Shown: positions 24,338 to 37,923 of the stretch, piece by piece
How positions within the stretch are numbered: the first letter of the stretch is position 1
Layout: each line of letters begins with the position of its first letter
NCBI GenBank assembly: GCA_963693365.1
Contig: CAVNZM010000010.1
Span: forward strand, 7,812,001-7,876,000
Direction: 5' to 3'
Length of the DNA: 64,000 nt
DNA from: Amoebidium appalachense
Lineage: Eukaryota; Ichthyosporea
Position numbers and translations under genes: made by a program
Notes under the pieces: generated by a model
The model's database searches: none
What the model saw: only the letters and a program-made list of their open reading frames with translations
Told to the model about the DNA's origin: nothing

Positions 24338-27300
24338 TCAAAACTGCAGAGTCCCCTCCGGTGCTGCCCACCCAATGGGGTAGCTGCGTACACTGCCGTC
24401 GGCTGCCTCAAACACCCCCCTCTTGTCGAAGGCCCCCGACTGTGTCTTCCTCTGGTCCTTGCTGGCCAGGTGGTAGTTGTGGGGCACCCCGGGCACGGGC
24501 TCACGCAGCAGCCGGTGGTTGGTGACACTCACACTCGGCATCTCCCCGTGCACCAGCATACGGAGGCTGGGGAGGTTCACCATGTCGGCTGCACGACGGG
24601 AGAGGGTGATGCCCTTGACCTTGACGTCGGTCTTGCCGTCCTGGGTGCGGTAGGCATAGGTCTTGGGGGCCACTCCAACAAACTCGACGATGGGGGCGGT
24701 GGTCTCGTTCTTCCAGTTGCCCAGCAAGTCCCCGTTGGTGGAGTCGATGTTGTGGCTGAGGTGGGGCACCCTGCTGTCGTAGTGGTAGACGATGGAGTCC
24801 GTGTCCATGTACACCACCTGCTGGGGGGAGAGGGACCGGAGGGCACCATAGAGGTGCAGCCGTGCATGGGCCGTCACGAACGTGCCGATGGCGATGTTCG
24901 CGTAGGAGGGGGGTGGGGCCGTCTCCTTCTTGGGCCTGTACTTGATGGCCACCCTCTGCTCGCCGATGGGCTCGACGTCCAGCACCAAGATGTTGGGGTT
25001 GGTCACCAGCAGACTCAGCCGATCGACATCGTCGACAAACTCGATGGTGTCGAGCCCTGCCCTCTGCACCAGCTTGCCCCAGAGGCTGTTCAAAAACAGC
25101 TTGCTGATGGTACGAAGGGCAGGGTTGGGGCTGAACTCGTCGGCCGTCACCGTGATGCCGTAGTGCTCCTTGAACAGGTGCACGAGGGCGGGTATGTCGG
25201 CAGGATCCACGGTGGTGCTGGTGAGCTTCACCTTCAGGAAGGTCTGCACGTACTTCCGAAACAGGTTCTTGGTGCGTTTCTTGAAATGCACCACATCGTA
25301 CACATCGAGGATGGTGTACCCATCACGCACGGCCACCTTCAGCTCCTCCGTCGTCCACGTGCCGACCAGTGCCCTCTCCTCGTCCGTGTGTGTGCATTGC
25401 ACATGCTCACGCACCCGGGGGTTGCCCTCCTCGTCCATGCAGGTGGCCTGGGCCTCCTCCTTGCTGCTGCAGGCCCTGCACAGCACAAAGCCCAGCTTGT
25501 CGTACCCCTGGGCACCCGTCATACGCACAGGCAGCACGGGGATGAACAGGTCCTTGGGGGGGAGCACCCTCACACGTGCAACACCAAAGTACCCCTTGGT
25601 CCTGGCCTTGGGGGAGCCGGGGGTCATACGGCACGTCTTGTCGAGCCTCTCCTTGAGCACCTGGGGGTCCGTGACGATGACCGAGGGGTGGTCCTCCGGC
25701 TTGATGGGCAGTGACGTGAACCACTGTGACTTGCCCACCGGCATGTACTTGTCAATCATCACGTACGGGTAGAGGGACGTGACGTCGACGTACTTGAGCC
25801 CTGCCTGTGGCCAGTCCTCCTCCTTGACCTCGATGTGACGAGTGATGACCTCCGTACGGCCACCAAAGAAGGCATCACGGAACTGCACCGGGCCCGTGGG
25901 CACGGGGGCCACCCTGCCGGTGCCCTCCCTCCGTGCTGCCTGTGCTGCAAGTGCTGCCTTCACCTCCGGGCTCTGCCGAAGCCTGTCCCACCTGCACTCC
26001 CACATGCTCTGCACCTTGTGCCCCTGGGCACGGATGTACCTCTCGTGGCCCATGGTGCTGTCGTAGGCCTCCTTGGCCGACCTCTTCACCACCCTCATCG
26101 TCAGATCCTCGTGCATATTGCATTCGGGGCACCCGTGGAACACACACCCGTGGAAGAAGTAGTAGGTGCACGTGCCGTCGTCGTGGGTGGCCTTGGCATC
26201 GGCCGTGGCCCGCCCGTGGGGGCCGTACCCGGTGGCCTCGTGCCGTGCAATGTCGTCGGGCCCCACCCCCAGCCCGTGGGTGACGTAGTCGATGTACTCC
26301 TGCTCCTTCTTGCTGCTGTTGACGTTGCCCATGGTCTGGTCTCGAAGCACAGCCACGTCCTTGGGCATGGCCTGTGAGATCCAGAAGTGCATGGCCAGTG
26401 CTGCAAGGGTCACACACGTGAAGGGGTCGATGCCCGTCAGCTCAATGAGTTTGGACATGAAGGCCTTGACCACCTGCTGCAGCAGCACCACGTCCTTGAC
26501 ACAGTAGTCCTCACACTGCTGCACAATGTCGTAGCACGTGGCTGCCGGGGCCCCCTCAAGCAGACGTGCCTGCTCCTCGTGCCACCACTGCATGAAGGGA
26601 GCATGCTGTCTGGGCTTCATGTCCTGGGCACCAAAGTCCTCGGGCCCGGGGAAGGGAATGGTGCCGGCCTTGAAGTTGGCAAAGGTGGCTGCATGGTGGG
26701 GGAAGTGGCCCTTGGTCTCCTCACACCCCATGGCCTTGCCCGCATCTGACAGGGACATGGTGAGGAAGTTGAGGGTGTCCACGAACGTCAGCTCCACCAC
26801 CGTGGTACGGCTACCGCCCCCCCTCTCCCCCCCGTGCCGTCTCTTGTGGCCGGTGCCTGCTGCTGCTGCTGCTGCTGCTGCTGCCTGCTGCTGCACATCA
26901 CCATGGCCATCACCATCCACCGGCATGGGTATGGGCTCGGGGTCTGCTGCACCGGCACCCTTGAGGTAGTGACGTATACGGCAGGACTTGATCTTGCTGT
27001 TGGTCATGATGGGCACGTACACATAGTCCTGGCTGCCCACCACCCTCTTGGTCACAAAGTGGAAGTCGAAGCCACTGCCGTTGTGGCAAAACACCCGGCC
27101 ACCGGCGTGGGCAGGGGTGTCAAACAGCCACTTGACCACCTTGTCAATCACGTGGTGGTTGTCGTCCATCAACACGTCCCAGGCGTCCTTGCCGTCGGCC
27201 GAGGGCTCCGGCCAGAAGATGATGGGGCCAGTCGGTTGGCCATCTGACGGCTCGACGTACATGGCCACAGCAAGGTACACAATGTGGATGAAGTGGGGGT

Positions 27301-29897
27301 TGTCGGGTGTGTGGTCGGGGGCTGGCACCGGCATGGTCTCAAAGTCCAGCACAATGTCCCTGATGGGCTGCCTGGTCTGCTTCCACACACCCCCGGGTCC
27401 GCTGCCGTCATTGTCGGGCACGTGCCGTTTGCACACGTGTGCACCCACCCTGCTGCCGGCAGCATCCACCCTGACCCTCTGCCGTGCAGGTGACTCTCCC
27501 CCCTCCTCCCCCTCCCCCTGCTCGTTGGAGAAGCATGCCAGCCTGTCACACACCGCACCGTCTGCATCCGTGTGTGTGCACATATACACACGCCGTTGGC
27601 CACTGAGCTTGCTACGTATGAGGCACGTGTGGTTGCCGGGCATATAGCCCCCACAGCCCTTGCAGGCGTAGTCGGTGCACAGGTGTTGTGTCCACGTGTC
27701 GTCCTTCTTGGCCCCGTGCTCACCCCCCTCACCCCCCTCCCCCTCCCCCTCAGACATCTGCATGAGGTCGACGGCATCATCCTCGTCATCACTCTCACCC
27801 TCGTCGTCTGACGACTCGACAAGGCAGGGTGGGGGGTCTGTGCCTGTGTCGGAGTCCTCCCCCTCCGTGTCCGTGGCATAGTCCCAGTCCTCCCCCTCGT
27901 CGTTGGAGCCTGCATCTGCCCCTGCATCGTACCCCCCTTGCTCCTGGGCAGTGTGCAGCCGGCGTAGACGGCGCACGCTGGCATACTTGAACTTGTAGAA
28001 GAACCGGCCGGCAGGATTGCCCGACACACACACCCTGAGGGCATCATCTCCACTGCCAATCATCCTGTACCCCTGCAGGCCGTGGGTGCACGTGGCCAGC
28101 CGGCACCAGAACACGGTGTCACAGAAGGATTGTTGCCGGCCGTCGGCCCTGGCCCCGGCCCCCTTGAGCTTGGTGCTGTGGTTGGCCATGCACCTGGCCG
28201 AAGGGAAGAGGCCACAGCAGTCGTCACAACGGTAAGGCCATGCATCCTCCCCCACCCGTGCTAGCTCCACACGGCGCCCGGGGGTCCACACACAGGCATC
28301 TGCCTGGTCGATGTGGTTCCCCTTTGATCCACAGTTCCCACACCGGTTCACACAACGGTGCACCCCCATGTTCTTGGATTGCACGGTCTGGTTGCAGTGG
28401 AAGCAGGTGCTGAGGCTCCGACGTACGGCCCCCGTGTGGTTGCCGTTGCGCAGGCGCTCGATGGTGTTGCTGACATTGGAGGGGATGGCCGTGAAGTGGC
28501 CCAGCTTCTGGGAGTGGCCAAGGTACATGGTGCACAGCTTGCCGGGGGGAAGGGCCGAGCTCACGTCCCCGTACCTTCTTGCCACCCTACCCTTGCTGTC
28601 CAGGTCCACCACCACCAGCCGTAGACGGGTGACTGACTGGGTCTCACTGGCAATCTGCATGTTGAGGGCATCCACGGCTGCACCCAACTGATCCACCGTC
28701 AGCCCGTCCTCTGCAGGCACAGGCAGCTTGTACTTGGCCCACAGCCGGCGGGTGGCCCTTGCCAGCCTGCGCAGGTAACGGTCCTGGAAGTTGCTCCTTG
28801 GGTTGATGGGTGGCTGCAGCAGGTTGCACACCCCACAGCCGGAAGACACAGACCTACCCAGAGCCTTGTTGCCAATACCAATCACATCCATAGGGTCCAG
28901 TAGTTGGCACAGCACGTGGTGGTCCTTGAGCTTCATGAGGTCACCCCCATTGCCCAGGTTCTTACGAGTGTGCTCGGAGGGCAGGCTGCCGTTCTCGTTG
29001 CTGTTGGCTGCCTTGCTGACCCACATTGCCATACAGTACACCAGGCACAGCTGGGCACAGGAGGGGCCGTCGGCAATCTCAAGCAGCTGATGGTGGTCAA
29101 GCTCCTTCTCCCCTGTCACCTGCGGGTCGTTGCTGCTGCAGGCTGCCTTCACCAGGGTGGTCACATCCACCACGGCCTTGGCCTCCACCAGCTCCCGCAG
29201 CCACTGGGCTGTCACCCCTGTGAGGGTGGACAGGGACCCGCAGGCACCCTTCCTCACCATGTCCTTGGGCCGGACCACGGTCAGATGCACACTGGATCGC
29301 CCGTCCATAAAGGTCTCGGCTGCACTCTGGGTGCGTTGGCGTATGTTCTCCATCAGCTTGAGCACCACGGCATTCACATCACCGTTGAACACGTCCATGG
29401 GGCCTGCCGTAAACACACGACGGTTGGTGACATCGGCGTTAGGGTTGCCGTCATCCCCCACCTGGTTGTCCACACCATTGGCCTGCACGTGCAAGCTGAT
29501 GATGCGTACGATGATCATGTCCCCCACCTGCACATCTGCACGGGCGATGGCATCAAACAGCATAGCTGCAAAGAACTGGGGGAACTCGGTGACGTCCATG
29601 GTGCGCAGGGGTTGGTACTCGAGGGTGTGGCCGCGTACGCCCAACCCCCTTGCCTGCATGTCATCCACCCGTGAACGCAGCTGCCAGTTGCCCTCGGCTG
29701 GCATGGCAATGATCTGGGGGTCATCTGGGTGGTTGAGGGGGGGGGGGGGGGGGGGGGGGGCGGGGGGGGGGGGGGGGTGGGGGTGGTGGGCCCTGCAGGG
29801 CCTGCAGAAACGGGTTGGCTTGCAGGGCCTGCTGCGGGTCGGCATCCAGTGCCCGCAGCAGGTCCTCTATGAAACCTTCCTGGCTGTCGTCTAACAT
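24338..29897 (-). CDS. Protein-primed family B DNA polymerase, very long (about 1850 aa)
   Basis: Replicates the element using a protein primer. Exonuclease motifs: DFET (near 27335-27346), CHNGSGFDFHF and YCVKDV (near 26500). Polymerase motifs: DVTSLYPYV (A, near 25770), KLFLNSLWG (B, near 25090) and YMDTDSIVY (C, near 24800). The N-terminal half (about 800 residues) includes Cys/His clusters (CFHCNQTVQSKNMGVHRC, CGNCGSKGNH, CKGCGGYMPGNHTC) and acidic linkers; usual Polinton polymerases are 1000-1300 aa. The long frame starts at ATG 29845, but better N-terminal coding, from ATG 29897, enters it only through a frame change in the poly-C tract 29737-29777. It is transcribed inward from the right repeat under the CCAAT array. 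Confidence 0.92.
29737..29777 (-). repeat. Poly-C tract encoding poly-Pro inside the polymerase N-terminus
   Basis: On the coding strand this is 16 C, one G and 24 C. The frame entering from ATG 29897 and the frame leaving into the polymerase differ by one base across the tract, so its length decides whether full-length protein is made from that start. Confidence 0.85.
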
Positions 29898-30022
29898 CCT
29901 GAACAGTAATCTTAGATCTTAGCCACAATGTAATTGCCAGGCAGCGCCGGCAGCAAAAACATCAATAAACAGAACGCAAAATAATGATCCTGTGCGTGCG
30001 TAAGTGCGCCACCATTGTTTAC

Positions 30023-30234
30023 ACAAGGCGGCCAATAGGAAACCCAGGTTGACCGATCCGGGCGCTCATTGGCCGCCTTGGAAATGGAATGTGCTATCTT
30101 AATGTTCATTGGCCGCCTTGTGCGGCAACTGGCTTTTTGGAACCGAATTATCATTGGCCGCCTTGTGCATCCGCATTACTATTGGCCGCCTTGTACAAGG
30201 AATTCGGAATTCGAATTCTCATTGGCCGCCTTGT
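30023..30234 (-). promoter_or_regulatory. CCAAT-box array, promoter of the polymerase gene
   Basis: The same repeat read on the minus strand (ATTGGCCGCCTTG) is found at 30068, 30108, 30153, 30181 and 30221, and one copy in the opposite orientation lies at 30023. The polymerase start at 29897 is 130-340 bp downstream, an arrangement symmetrical to gene 1 at the other end. Confidence 0.65.
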
Positions 30235-30567
30235 GCACACCGTCGCATTCCTTTGATCTCAGAACTGTGTACGTGTCGCATGTGCGCGTGCGTGCACGCG
30301 CACACATGACACGTTTTCCCTTTAATATTTTAATTAAATCCACGTGCTCTGCACGTGTTTATGCACACACACACAGTGTGTGCACGTGCTCCTGTACATA
30401 TCCATACCCATATCCATATCCTAATCACAATATACACCCATATCATACTGCATATCGCCATATCCCATATGCATATCTGCCATATCCTAAGGGGTGCGCC
30501 ACCCTGCGTTAGTGACGTCACACTTTGTGACGTCACTAACGTGGGGTGCCGCGCCCCTTAATGTAGT
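30108..30567 (-). repeat. Right terminal inverted repeat
   Basis: Reverse complement of the left repeat with a few substitutions and a one-base longer hairpin loop. Both ends are intact, suggesting a full-length insertion rather than a truncated relic. The inner boundary lies at the CCAAT repeat starting at 30108. Confidence 0.93.
30488..30560. promoter_or_regulatory. Terminal hairpin with two CRE palindromes (right)
   Basis: Mirror copy of the left hairpin with TGACGTCA at 30513-30520 and 30528-30535. The loop is one base longer than the left copy. Retention of paired arms at both ends suggests the fold matters. Confidence 0.7.
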
Positions 30568-30572
30568 GTGCA
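30568..30572. other. Target site duplication, right copy (GTGCA)
   Basis: Matches the five bases before the left terminal repeat. The surrounding host sequence is also GTGCAC-rich on both sides, so a chance match cannot be fully excluded. Confidence 0.55.
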
Positions 30573-31900
30573 CGCACGACCATATCACATGCATGTATGC
30601 TCATGAGGCTTGCTCAACTTTTTTTTATTACCATGTATACTGTGTCAGGTATTATATTGAGCCGTGTAATATGTATATAAGGATTATTTTAGATCATAAA
30701 CGAGGGGAACGGTTCATCAGCGCACATGTACATGCGAATACATGTCTTCCAAATGTTGTTCCATGTGCACGTGAATTCGAAGCTACTACAGTACCGAGGG
30801 GTCAACCGCAAACGGTAATTATTTACGAACATAAGTAAATATATATTATTATTAATAAATGCCACTTACGGGTGACTCCCATGCCGCCTGTTAGCTGCAG
30901 TCTAACAAGACAGAGGCGTGACGGAGACATTCGGAGCTCTGGCCCAGGCAGTGCCTAACTTTGTTAGGGACACATTTTTTACCCCTTTCTGAGCTGGTGC
31001 TATTTGAGCCAACAATATTCAACAAAGGTCATGTATCGATTTTAGCGATACCTCCTCTGCCAACCAATTTACGATAATACAACACTCTCCATGCAACACC
31101 CGAGACTCCTCGCCGGGAGGAGCAAAAGGGAAGCTGCAGAGGGTGGTAATACAGCAGCCTCATGGGTCCGGTACCGGTTCATATTGAACAAACATAAGAG
31201 TGGCCGTGTCACACGGCATGCAGGAGCACCTAAGGAAGTGCGCATCCACATGCATGTCTACCAGAGCTGCGTGGTGCACGCTTGTTTTGCCTAATTAAAT
31301 GTCTCAGAAGCGCATGCATATACAAAGCCGAAACCACCCCGTTTGCGGTGCACATGTTGTACGCGTCGATGCATGCGCACTGCACAATTCACGGTCTAGC
31401 AAAATGAATCTCCTGACCGCCACCAACGCCATTCTTCTGGCAGCCTTGAGCCTCACAAGTGCAGCCAAGGGAAATACGTGCATGGTGAAGCACAGACTGT
31501 AACCTAGCTAGGGTACTAATGGTGCAATGGGCCAGGCGAATACACATTAACCAATCTTAACTACTAGCGCACACTTACGTGTGTGTGTACACGTGTGTGG
31601 TACACTTGCCAGGGCAGAAGTCAGCATAACTTGACTTGGCTGAAGAGACCCAGTCGGGGGTTTACGCTGTTTACTCGAGGCAAAGAGAAACCAGTCTCAG
31701 GTATGGGGGGGTTTTTGCTCGGAATATCCCCTCATCGGTATATCATGATCACGTACATAGATGTCGGGTGATGACTATATATCAGGGTTTACTTTCTCTA
31801 CGAGACACCATAAAGACTACAAAGAGAAATCAATTAGTTGGGGTTCCCCGTTTTTTGTTTTTTTTTTGTTTTTTGTAAAGGGGCTCCCCTGGGACACTCG
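30573..31900. other. Host DNA right of the element, no established gene
   Basis: Unlike the left flank, this stretch is of mixed composition with AT-rich parts (30600-30860) and few simple repeats. Apart from a possible short signal-peptide ORF at 31404 I see no coding pattern, RNA gene or mobile element that I can name. Confidence 0.5.
31404..31502 (+). CDS. Possible signal-peptide exon or micropeptide (32 aa)
   Basis: AAAATGAATC starts a short frame with a signal-peptide-like N-terminus (MNLLTATNAILLAALSLTSA) followed by a short polar end with one Cys. It could be the first exon of a secreted host protein, since a GTGAAG (possible donor) occurs near 31486. Too short to be confident. Confidence 0.25.
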   Translation: MNLLTATNAILLAALSLTSAAKGNTCMVKHRL

Positions 31901-31909
31901 GTATCAGCT

Positions 31910-31936
31910 GGTTGTGTGTGTGTGTGTGTGTGTGCG

Positions 31937-31990
<54 letters not shown>

Positions 31991-31996
31991 CGTGCG
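31910..31996. repeat. (GT)n/(GC) microsatellite
   Basis: GT repeats with a CGAGGG interruption at about 31935 and a GCGCGC end at 31982-31991, lying directly at the 3' end of the LINE remnant. Confidence 0.85.
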
Positions 31997-33110
31997 CTAG
32001 AATTTTGTAGTGATGTGTTTCTCAAGCCAATCAATACATCTAATAAACAGGTCGTAGTTACGCGTGTTTAGTATAAAATCAAGGATGTTGTAATTTACAG
32101 GTAGGCTATCTTTCTGGGTGTCTGTTGTGAATGTGACGTGTGTGTGTTGCGGTATTATGTGGTCTATCAAACTACATTTGGCGATACATGACCGGTTAAA
32201 CTGGTGTGTGTGTGTGTTGTTTGGGCATGCATATGATGCCACCTTATACTTATTAGATCTCCACTGTATAGCACGTGTACAGTAAAAGCGTGGTAATTGA
32301 TCAATATTACCATCAGCTAGAGAAAGACCAGTTCTACAGGAAGGTAATATGTATTTAGGTGTTATACATTTGCGAGTGCCATATTTGGCAATATGGTTGA
32401 GGCGGTCAGTATATATAAAACGAGACATAAGGCTTAGTTTTTCCAGGTGTATGCTATCATCGGGTCTAGCGTCGTGTGGTATCTTTTTCCATTTGTTATA
32501 TTGCGTGATTATCTTGTGATTGTGTACATGTTTAATAAGTAAGTGGCAGTCCAAAGTCACACACACACTTTTGCGGGGTTTATTTGTATTTGTGCCCAGG
32601 GGAGAAGGGGAGAGAGAGGGAAGGAAAGAGGGGAGAGGTGAGGAGGGGACAGGTCTGATAGAGAAGAGAGGGTGGGAGGGCAAATACTTCTTTAAGCGGC
32701 TTATGTGCTTATTGAATTTCAGCGCGAGATAGGATACTCTAGCAGCTATTGGGACCAGACCATATATCGAGAGCGTTACAGGCCCCGGTTTACAACAGTT
32801 GTTAGATAGAAAGGAGGCAACTTCTGCTTCAAGGAAATTTGCCAAGGGTTTAAGCGCTCTAGTTCTCTCTTTCTTGATCCAAGCGGCGAGAAGGGGTAAA
32901 CCATATTCACATGCCGGGAAGACAAAAGTGCGAATAAATGTAAGTCTAATAGAAGGATGGAGGGGTGTGTCTTTAAAAATATTAGCCGAGAAGAAAGCCA
33001 ACCGCTTACGAGCCAACTCTACCCTCTTTTCGACCATATGGGAAAACATAACACCAACAGAATAAACCGGAACACCAAGATATTTGTATTCTGGAACTAT
33101 AGTACAGGTT
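31997..33110 (-). pseudogene. Truncated LINE (non-LTR) reverse-transcriptase remnant
   Basis: A 350-codon frame (33049-31997) with the layout of the region after the catalytic core of LINE reverse transcriptases: RLTFIRTFVFPACEYGLPLL, followed by a thumb/connection-like helical part. Just upstream, the same frame reads VPEYKYLGVPVY, the usual YKYLGV motif, and is then cut by a stop near 33105. The catalytic part with YADD is absent, so the copy is 5'-truncated or decayed. The (GT)n tract follows at its 3' end. Inside it, 32590-32690 is a purine-rich expansion. Confidence 0.7.
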
Positions 33111-33571
33111 TAGATGATAGACCCAGTCACCCAGATGCCAGCCTCGGACGACCCCCCAGTCACAGACCTTCATTGTCGCCAAAGGGCAGTTATGAGCTTT
33201 TATGTAGGAAAATTGACATACCGGGGGTGGAGGCTCAAAAATGATATGATCATTAGTAGCATATTTATGTATGTACATATCGCTACTCAATGTAGTGCTA
33301 AAAAGCAAAAGTCTTGACAACCTTTTCAGCCTGTGACATAATATCTTAGCCGACAGTTACATGCATGATCTAAAGCTAATAGTAAAGCTTCTAAACGTCT
33401 TTAACCATTCAGACAAAGTAATACCGATTGCTTTTTGCTTATCGGACCACTCGTAGACCGCGTAACAAATCCATCAATCTCCCCTCCAACTTGGCACACG
33501 GCTGGCACACGGCTTATTCAGACAGTCGAAACGATTCTTTGCTCATTTTTGGATAGTTGTGGATATCAACC

Positions 33572-34810
33572 ATGTTGTCGTGGTTTTTCAAACCCCAGGA
33601 AGATGCCCCTGGTATGGAGGAAAAGCAAGAGTTTGTGCGCAAGAGCCTGAAGTTTGTCATCCCGCTAGAGCATGTTTCAGAGTTGAAACAAGCACTTGCA
33701 GAGAACCTGGGTGTGTCCCCATTTACACTCTCAACTGGGGAAGTGGTGCACTCGCAAACAACCCATAGCTGTTATTTTGACAGTGACGATTTGGTGCAGT
33801 ATCATGAACGTGTGCGTAAGAGTGAAGGTGCAAAACTCGTTCGTATTCGCTGGTATGGCGACAGTTTGAAAGCTTCTGCCGTGTTTGTCGAGCGGAAAAA
33901 ACATCATGATGAGGAAGCCAAGGCACGGGGAAAGGAGAGCAACAAGCGGAGGTTTGAGATGGATTTGTTGGATGTGGAGGACTACTTGGACGGTTATATG
34001 TGCCCAGACGAACCAAAGGTTGCTGCTAGCATACAGAGATTAATTCTTACGCGCAACCTGCATCCTAAGATCCACACCCAATACACACGCACATCATACC
34101 AGAACAGCCAAGTGAAGGACCTTCGTGTTACCTTGGATGAAAACGTTACTTGCTTCAAGGAGCCCGGCGCATGGTCAGAGATGGAAGCCCGAGACGGACG
34201 GCCGGAGGGTGTCTCTACGAAAATGCCGTTTGCCGTGTGCGAGGTTAAAGTTACCATTCCAGTGGTTAATCCACAAACGAAAGCACGTGCCCACTTTCCC
34301 TCGTGGCTTGTCGACGCACTTAACAGCACGGGGGTAACGAAGTTGAAAATATCCAAGTTCTGTTTCGGATGCATATTTCTCATGCCCGAGGAGTGCCGTA
34401 TACTCCCTTACTGGGTTGACCCACTCCGGCAGCTCTACCCTGCTCTGCGTGATCCCACTGCCCCCATCCCGAAAGCATCACTTTCACCTGAGAAGTTGAC
34501 GAGAATGTTGAAAGGTCACGGGCTGGTGGCCTGTAATGGAATGGCTCGGCCAAAATTTTCAGAAGAGAAAGTCCAGGAGGGAGAAGGTGATGCGCATGGG
34601 GATGGGCATAAAGGGTTGATAGGAGTAGGTGGGGAGGGTTTGTGGGGGGGGGGGAGGGGGGAAGGGTCGAAATGTTGGCCGATGGGGTTGAAGCTGAGAA
34701 GTTTTAAGAAGGTTGTGCCGATAGGAATGAAGGACAAATATGTCAGGCTGATCACGGCAAATATCGACAGAGTATTTTGTGGCATATATTTTGCTAACTG
34801 TTGTGTGTGA
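33572..34810 (+). CDS. VTC-domain protein, polyphosphate-polymerase type (possibly first exon)
   Basis: Resembles the catalytic tunnel domain of vacuolar transporter chaperone Vtc4, which makes polyphosphate from ATP. Visible family stretches are CYFDSDDLVQYHERV (about residues 67-81), RIRWYG (91-96), VFVERKKHH (104-112), YTRTSYQ, LRVTLDENV, and FAVCEVKVTIPV with the end LPYWVDPL. The start chosen is ATG 33572 in ACCATGT. No SPX domain precedes it, and no membrane segments follow within the frame. After about residue 340 the frame runs into Gly-rich sequence that looks intronic; GAAG/GTGATG near 34587 is a possible donor. Present in many protists and fungi, rare in animals. Confidence 0.75.
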   Translation: MLSWFFKPQEDAPGMEEKQEFVRKSLKFVIPLEHVSELKQALAENLGVSPFTLSTGEVVHSQTTHSCYFDSDDLVQYHERVRKSEGAKLVRIRWYGDSLKASAVFVERKKHHDEEAKARGKESNKRRFEMDLLDVEDYLDGYMCPDEPKVAASIQRLILTRNLHPKIHTQYTRTSYQNSQVKDLRVTLDENVTCFKEPGAWSEMEARDGRPEGVSTKMPFAVCEVKVTIPVVNPQTKARAHFPSWLVDALNSTGVTKLKISKFCFGCIFLMPEECRILPYWVDPLRQLYPALRDPTAPIPKASLSPEKLTRMLKGHGLVACNGMARPKFSEEKVQEGEGDAHGDGHKGLIGVGGEGLWGGGRGEGSKCWPMGLKLRSFKKVVPIGMKDKYVRLITANIDRVFCGIYFANCCV

Positions 34811-36911
<2,101 letters not shown>

Positions 36912-36959
36912 TCAACAAGCGAAATGAAATTCACAGCGCTAATATATACCATATCCACA

Positions 36960-37565
36960 ATACGGTGGAGATATACCATAAATGAACAGGACAGAGATAT
37001 ACCATACATGGACAGAAGAGAGGCATGCCACATGTGCACAGGGTAGAGATATACCACATATGCACAGGGCAGAGGTATACCAGATATGCACAGGGCAGAG
37101 ATATACCACATATGCACAGGGCAGAGATATACCACATATGCACAGGGCAGAGATATACCACATATGCACAGGGCAGGGATATACCATAAATGCACGGGGG
37201 GAGAGATAAACCATAAAACACAGAGAAGCGATATACGATACATGCGCAGGGCAGAGATCATGTGATCATATGTAACTGGACAGGATAGAGATTTGTAACC
37301 ATAAGTGCATGGGGCAGGGATATACATAAATGTGCAGGACAGAGGCATACAATAAATGCATGGGGCAGGAAAATACCATAACGTACAGGACAAAGATATA
37401 CCATTAATTCATGGGGCAGGAATATACCATAAATGTGCAGGACAAAGATATACCATAAATTCATGGGGCAGGGATATACCATAAATGTGCCAGACAAAAT
37501 ATACCATAAATTCATGGGGCAGGGATATACCATAAATGTGCTAGACAAAGATATACCATACATAC
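36960..37565. repeat. 26-bp minisatellite, degenerate toward one end
   Basis: Unit of about 26 bp around TGCACAGGGCAGAGATATAC with copies at 37061, 37087 and 37113 and more to about 37200, then diverged copies built on CATGGGGCAGGAATATACCA to 37560. It lies beside the last well-supported exon of the Unkempt-like gene, in its 3' intron or downstream of it. Confidence 0.85.
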
Positions 37566-37888
37566 CTTGTTGCAAATGGGGCATATTACCGTGGCCTCGC
37601 CAGACTGCCCCCACACAGCATGTCAGTCCCTTGCCAAGTTGTGCCGAACCAAAAATAAGGTATTAATGGCAATTTAGCAGCAAAACTTGCAATGAATGCC
37701 CATAAATGCGACGCGGCAATGAGGTAAGGTGGCCACAACAGTAGGGAAGGGAGTGCGGCGCTGAGTTTTTTTTTTTTTTTTTTTTTTTTTGGGGGGGGGG
37801 GGGGGAGGTGTGGGGGAAGGGGGGGGGGGGGGGGGGGGGGGGGACAACCCCCAGGGGTGGCCTGGAGGAAGGGGACAGAGGCAGAGAG

Positions 37889-37923
<35 letters not shown>

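Larger units (their letters stand above)
1060..30567. mobile_element. Polinton/Maverick (adintovirus-like) integrated element
   Basis: Bounded by inverted repeats of about 460 bp and carrying the diagnostic gene set of Polintons: a protein-primed family B DNA polymerase, a retroviral-type (rve) integrase, an FtsK/HerA-type packaging ATPase and a double jelly-roll major capsid protein. Extra genes include a Dam-type methyltransferase, a VLTF3-like factor, fibre-like proteins and a seven-TM protein. The total length of 29.5 kb is at the large end for this class, which is commonly 15-25 kb. The coding is compact with small gaps, and base composition in the genes is G+C rich and free of the host's long homopolymers except inside the polymerase gene. 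Frame disruptions in the integrase and one fibre-like gene mean the copy may be inactive, unless they are assembly errors. Confidence 0.95.

Noticed and set aside
24470-25714. 414-codon plus-strand frame opposite the polymerase
   Set aside because: Shadow of the polymerase gene; the minus strand carries all catalytic motifs.
36960-37565. Open frames of up to 195 codons through the 26-bp repeat
   Set aside because: The frames mirror the tandem repeat (Tyr/Cys/Pro periodicity) and have no start or domain support; treated as a minisatellite.
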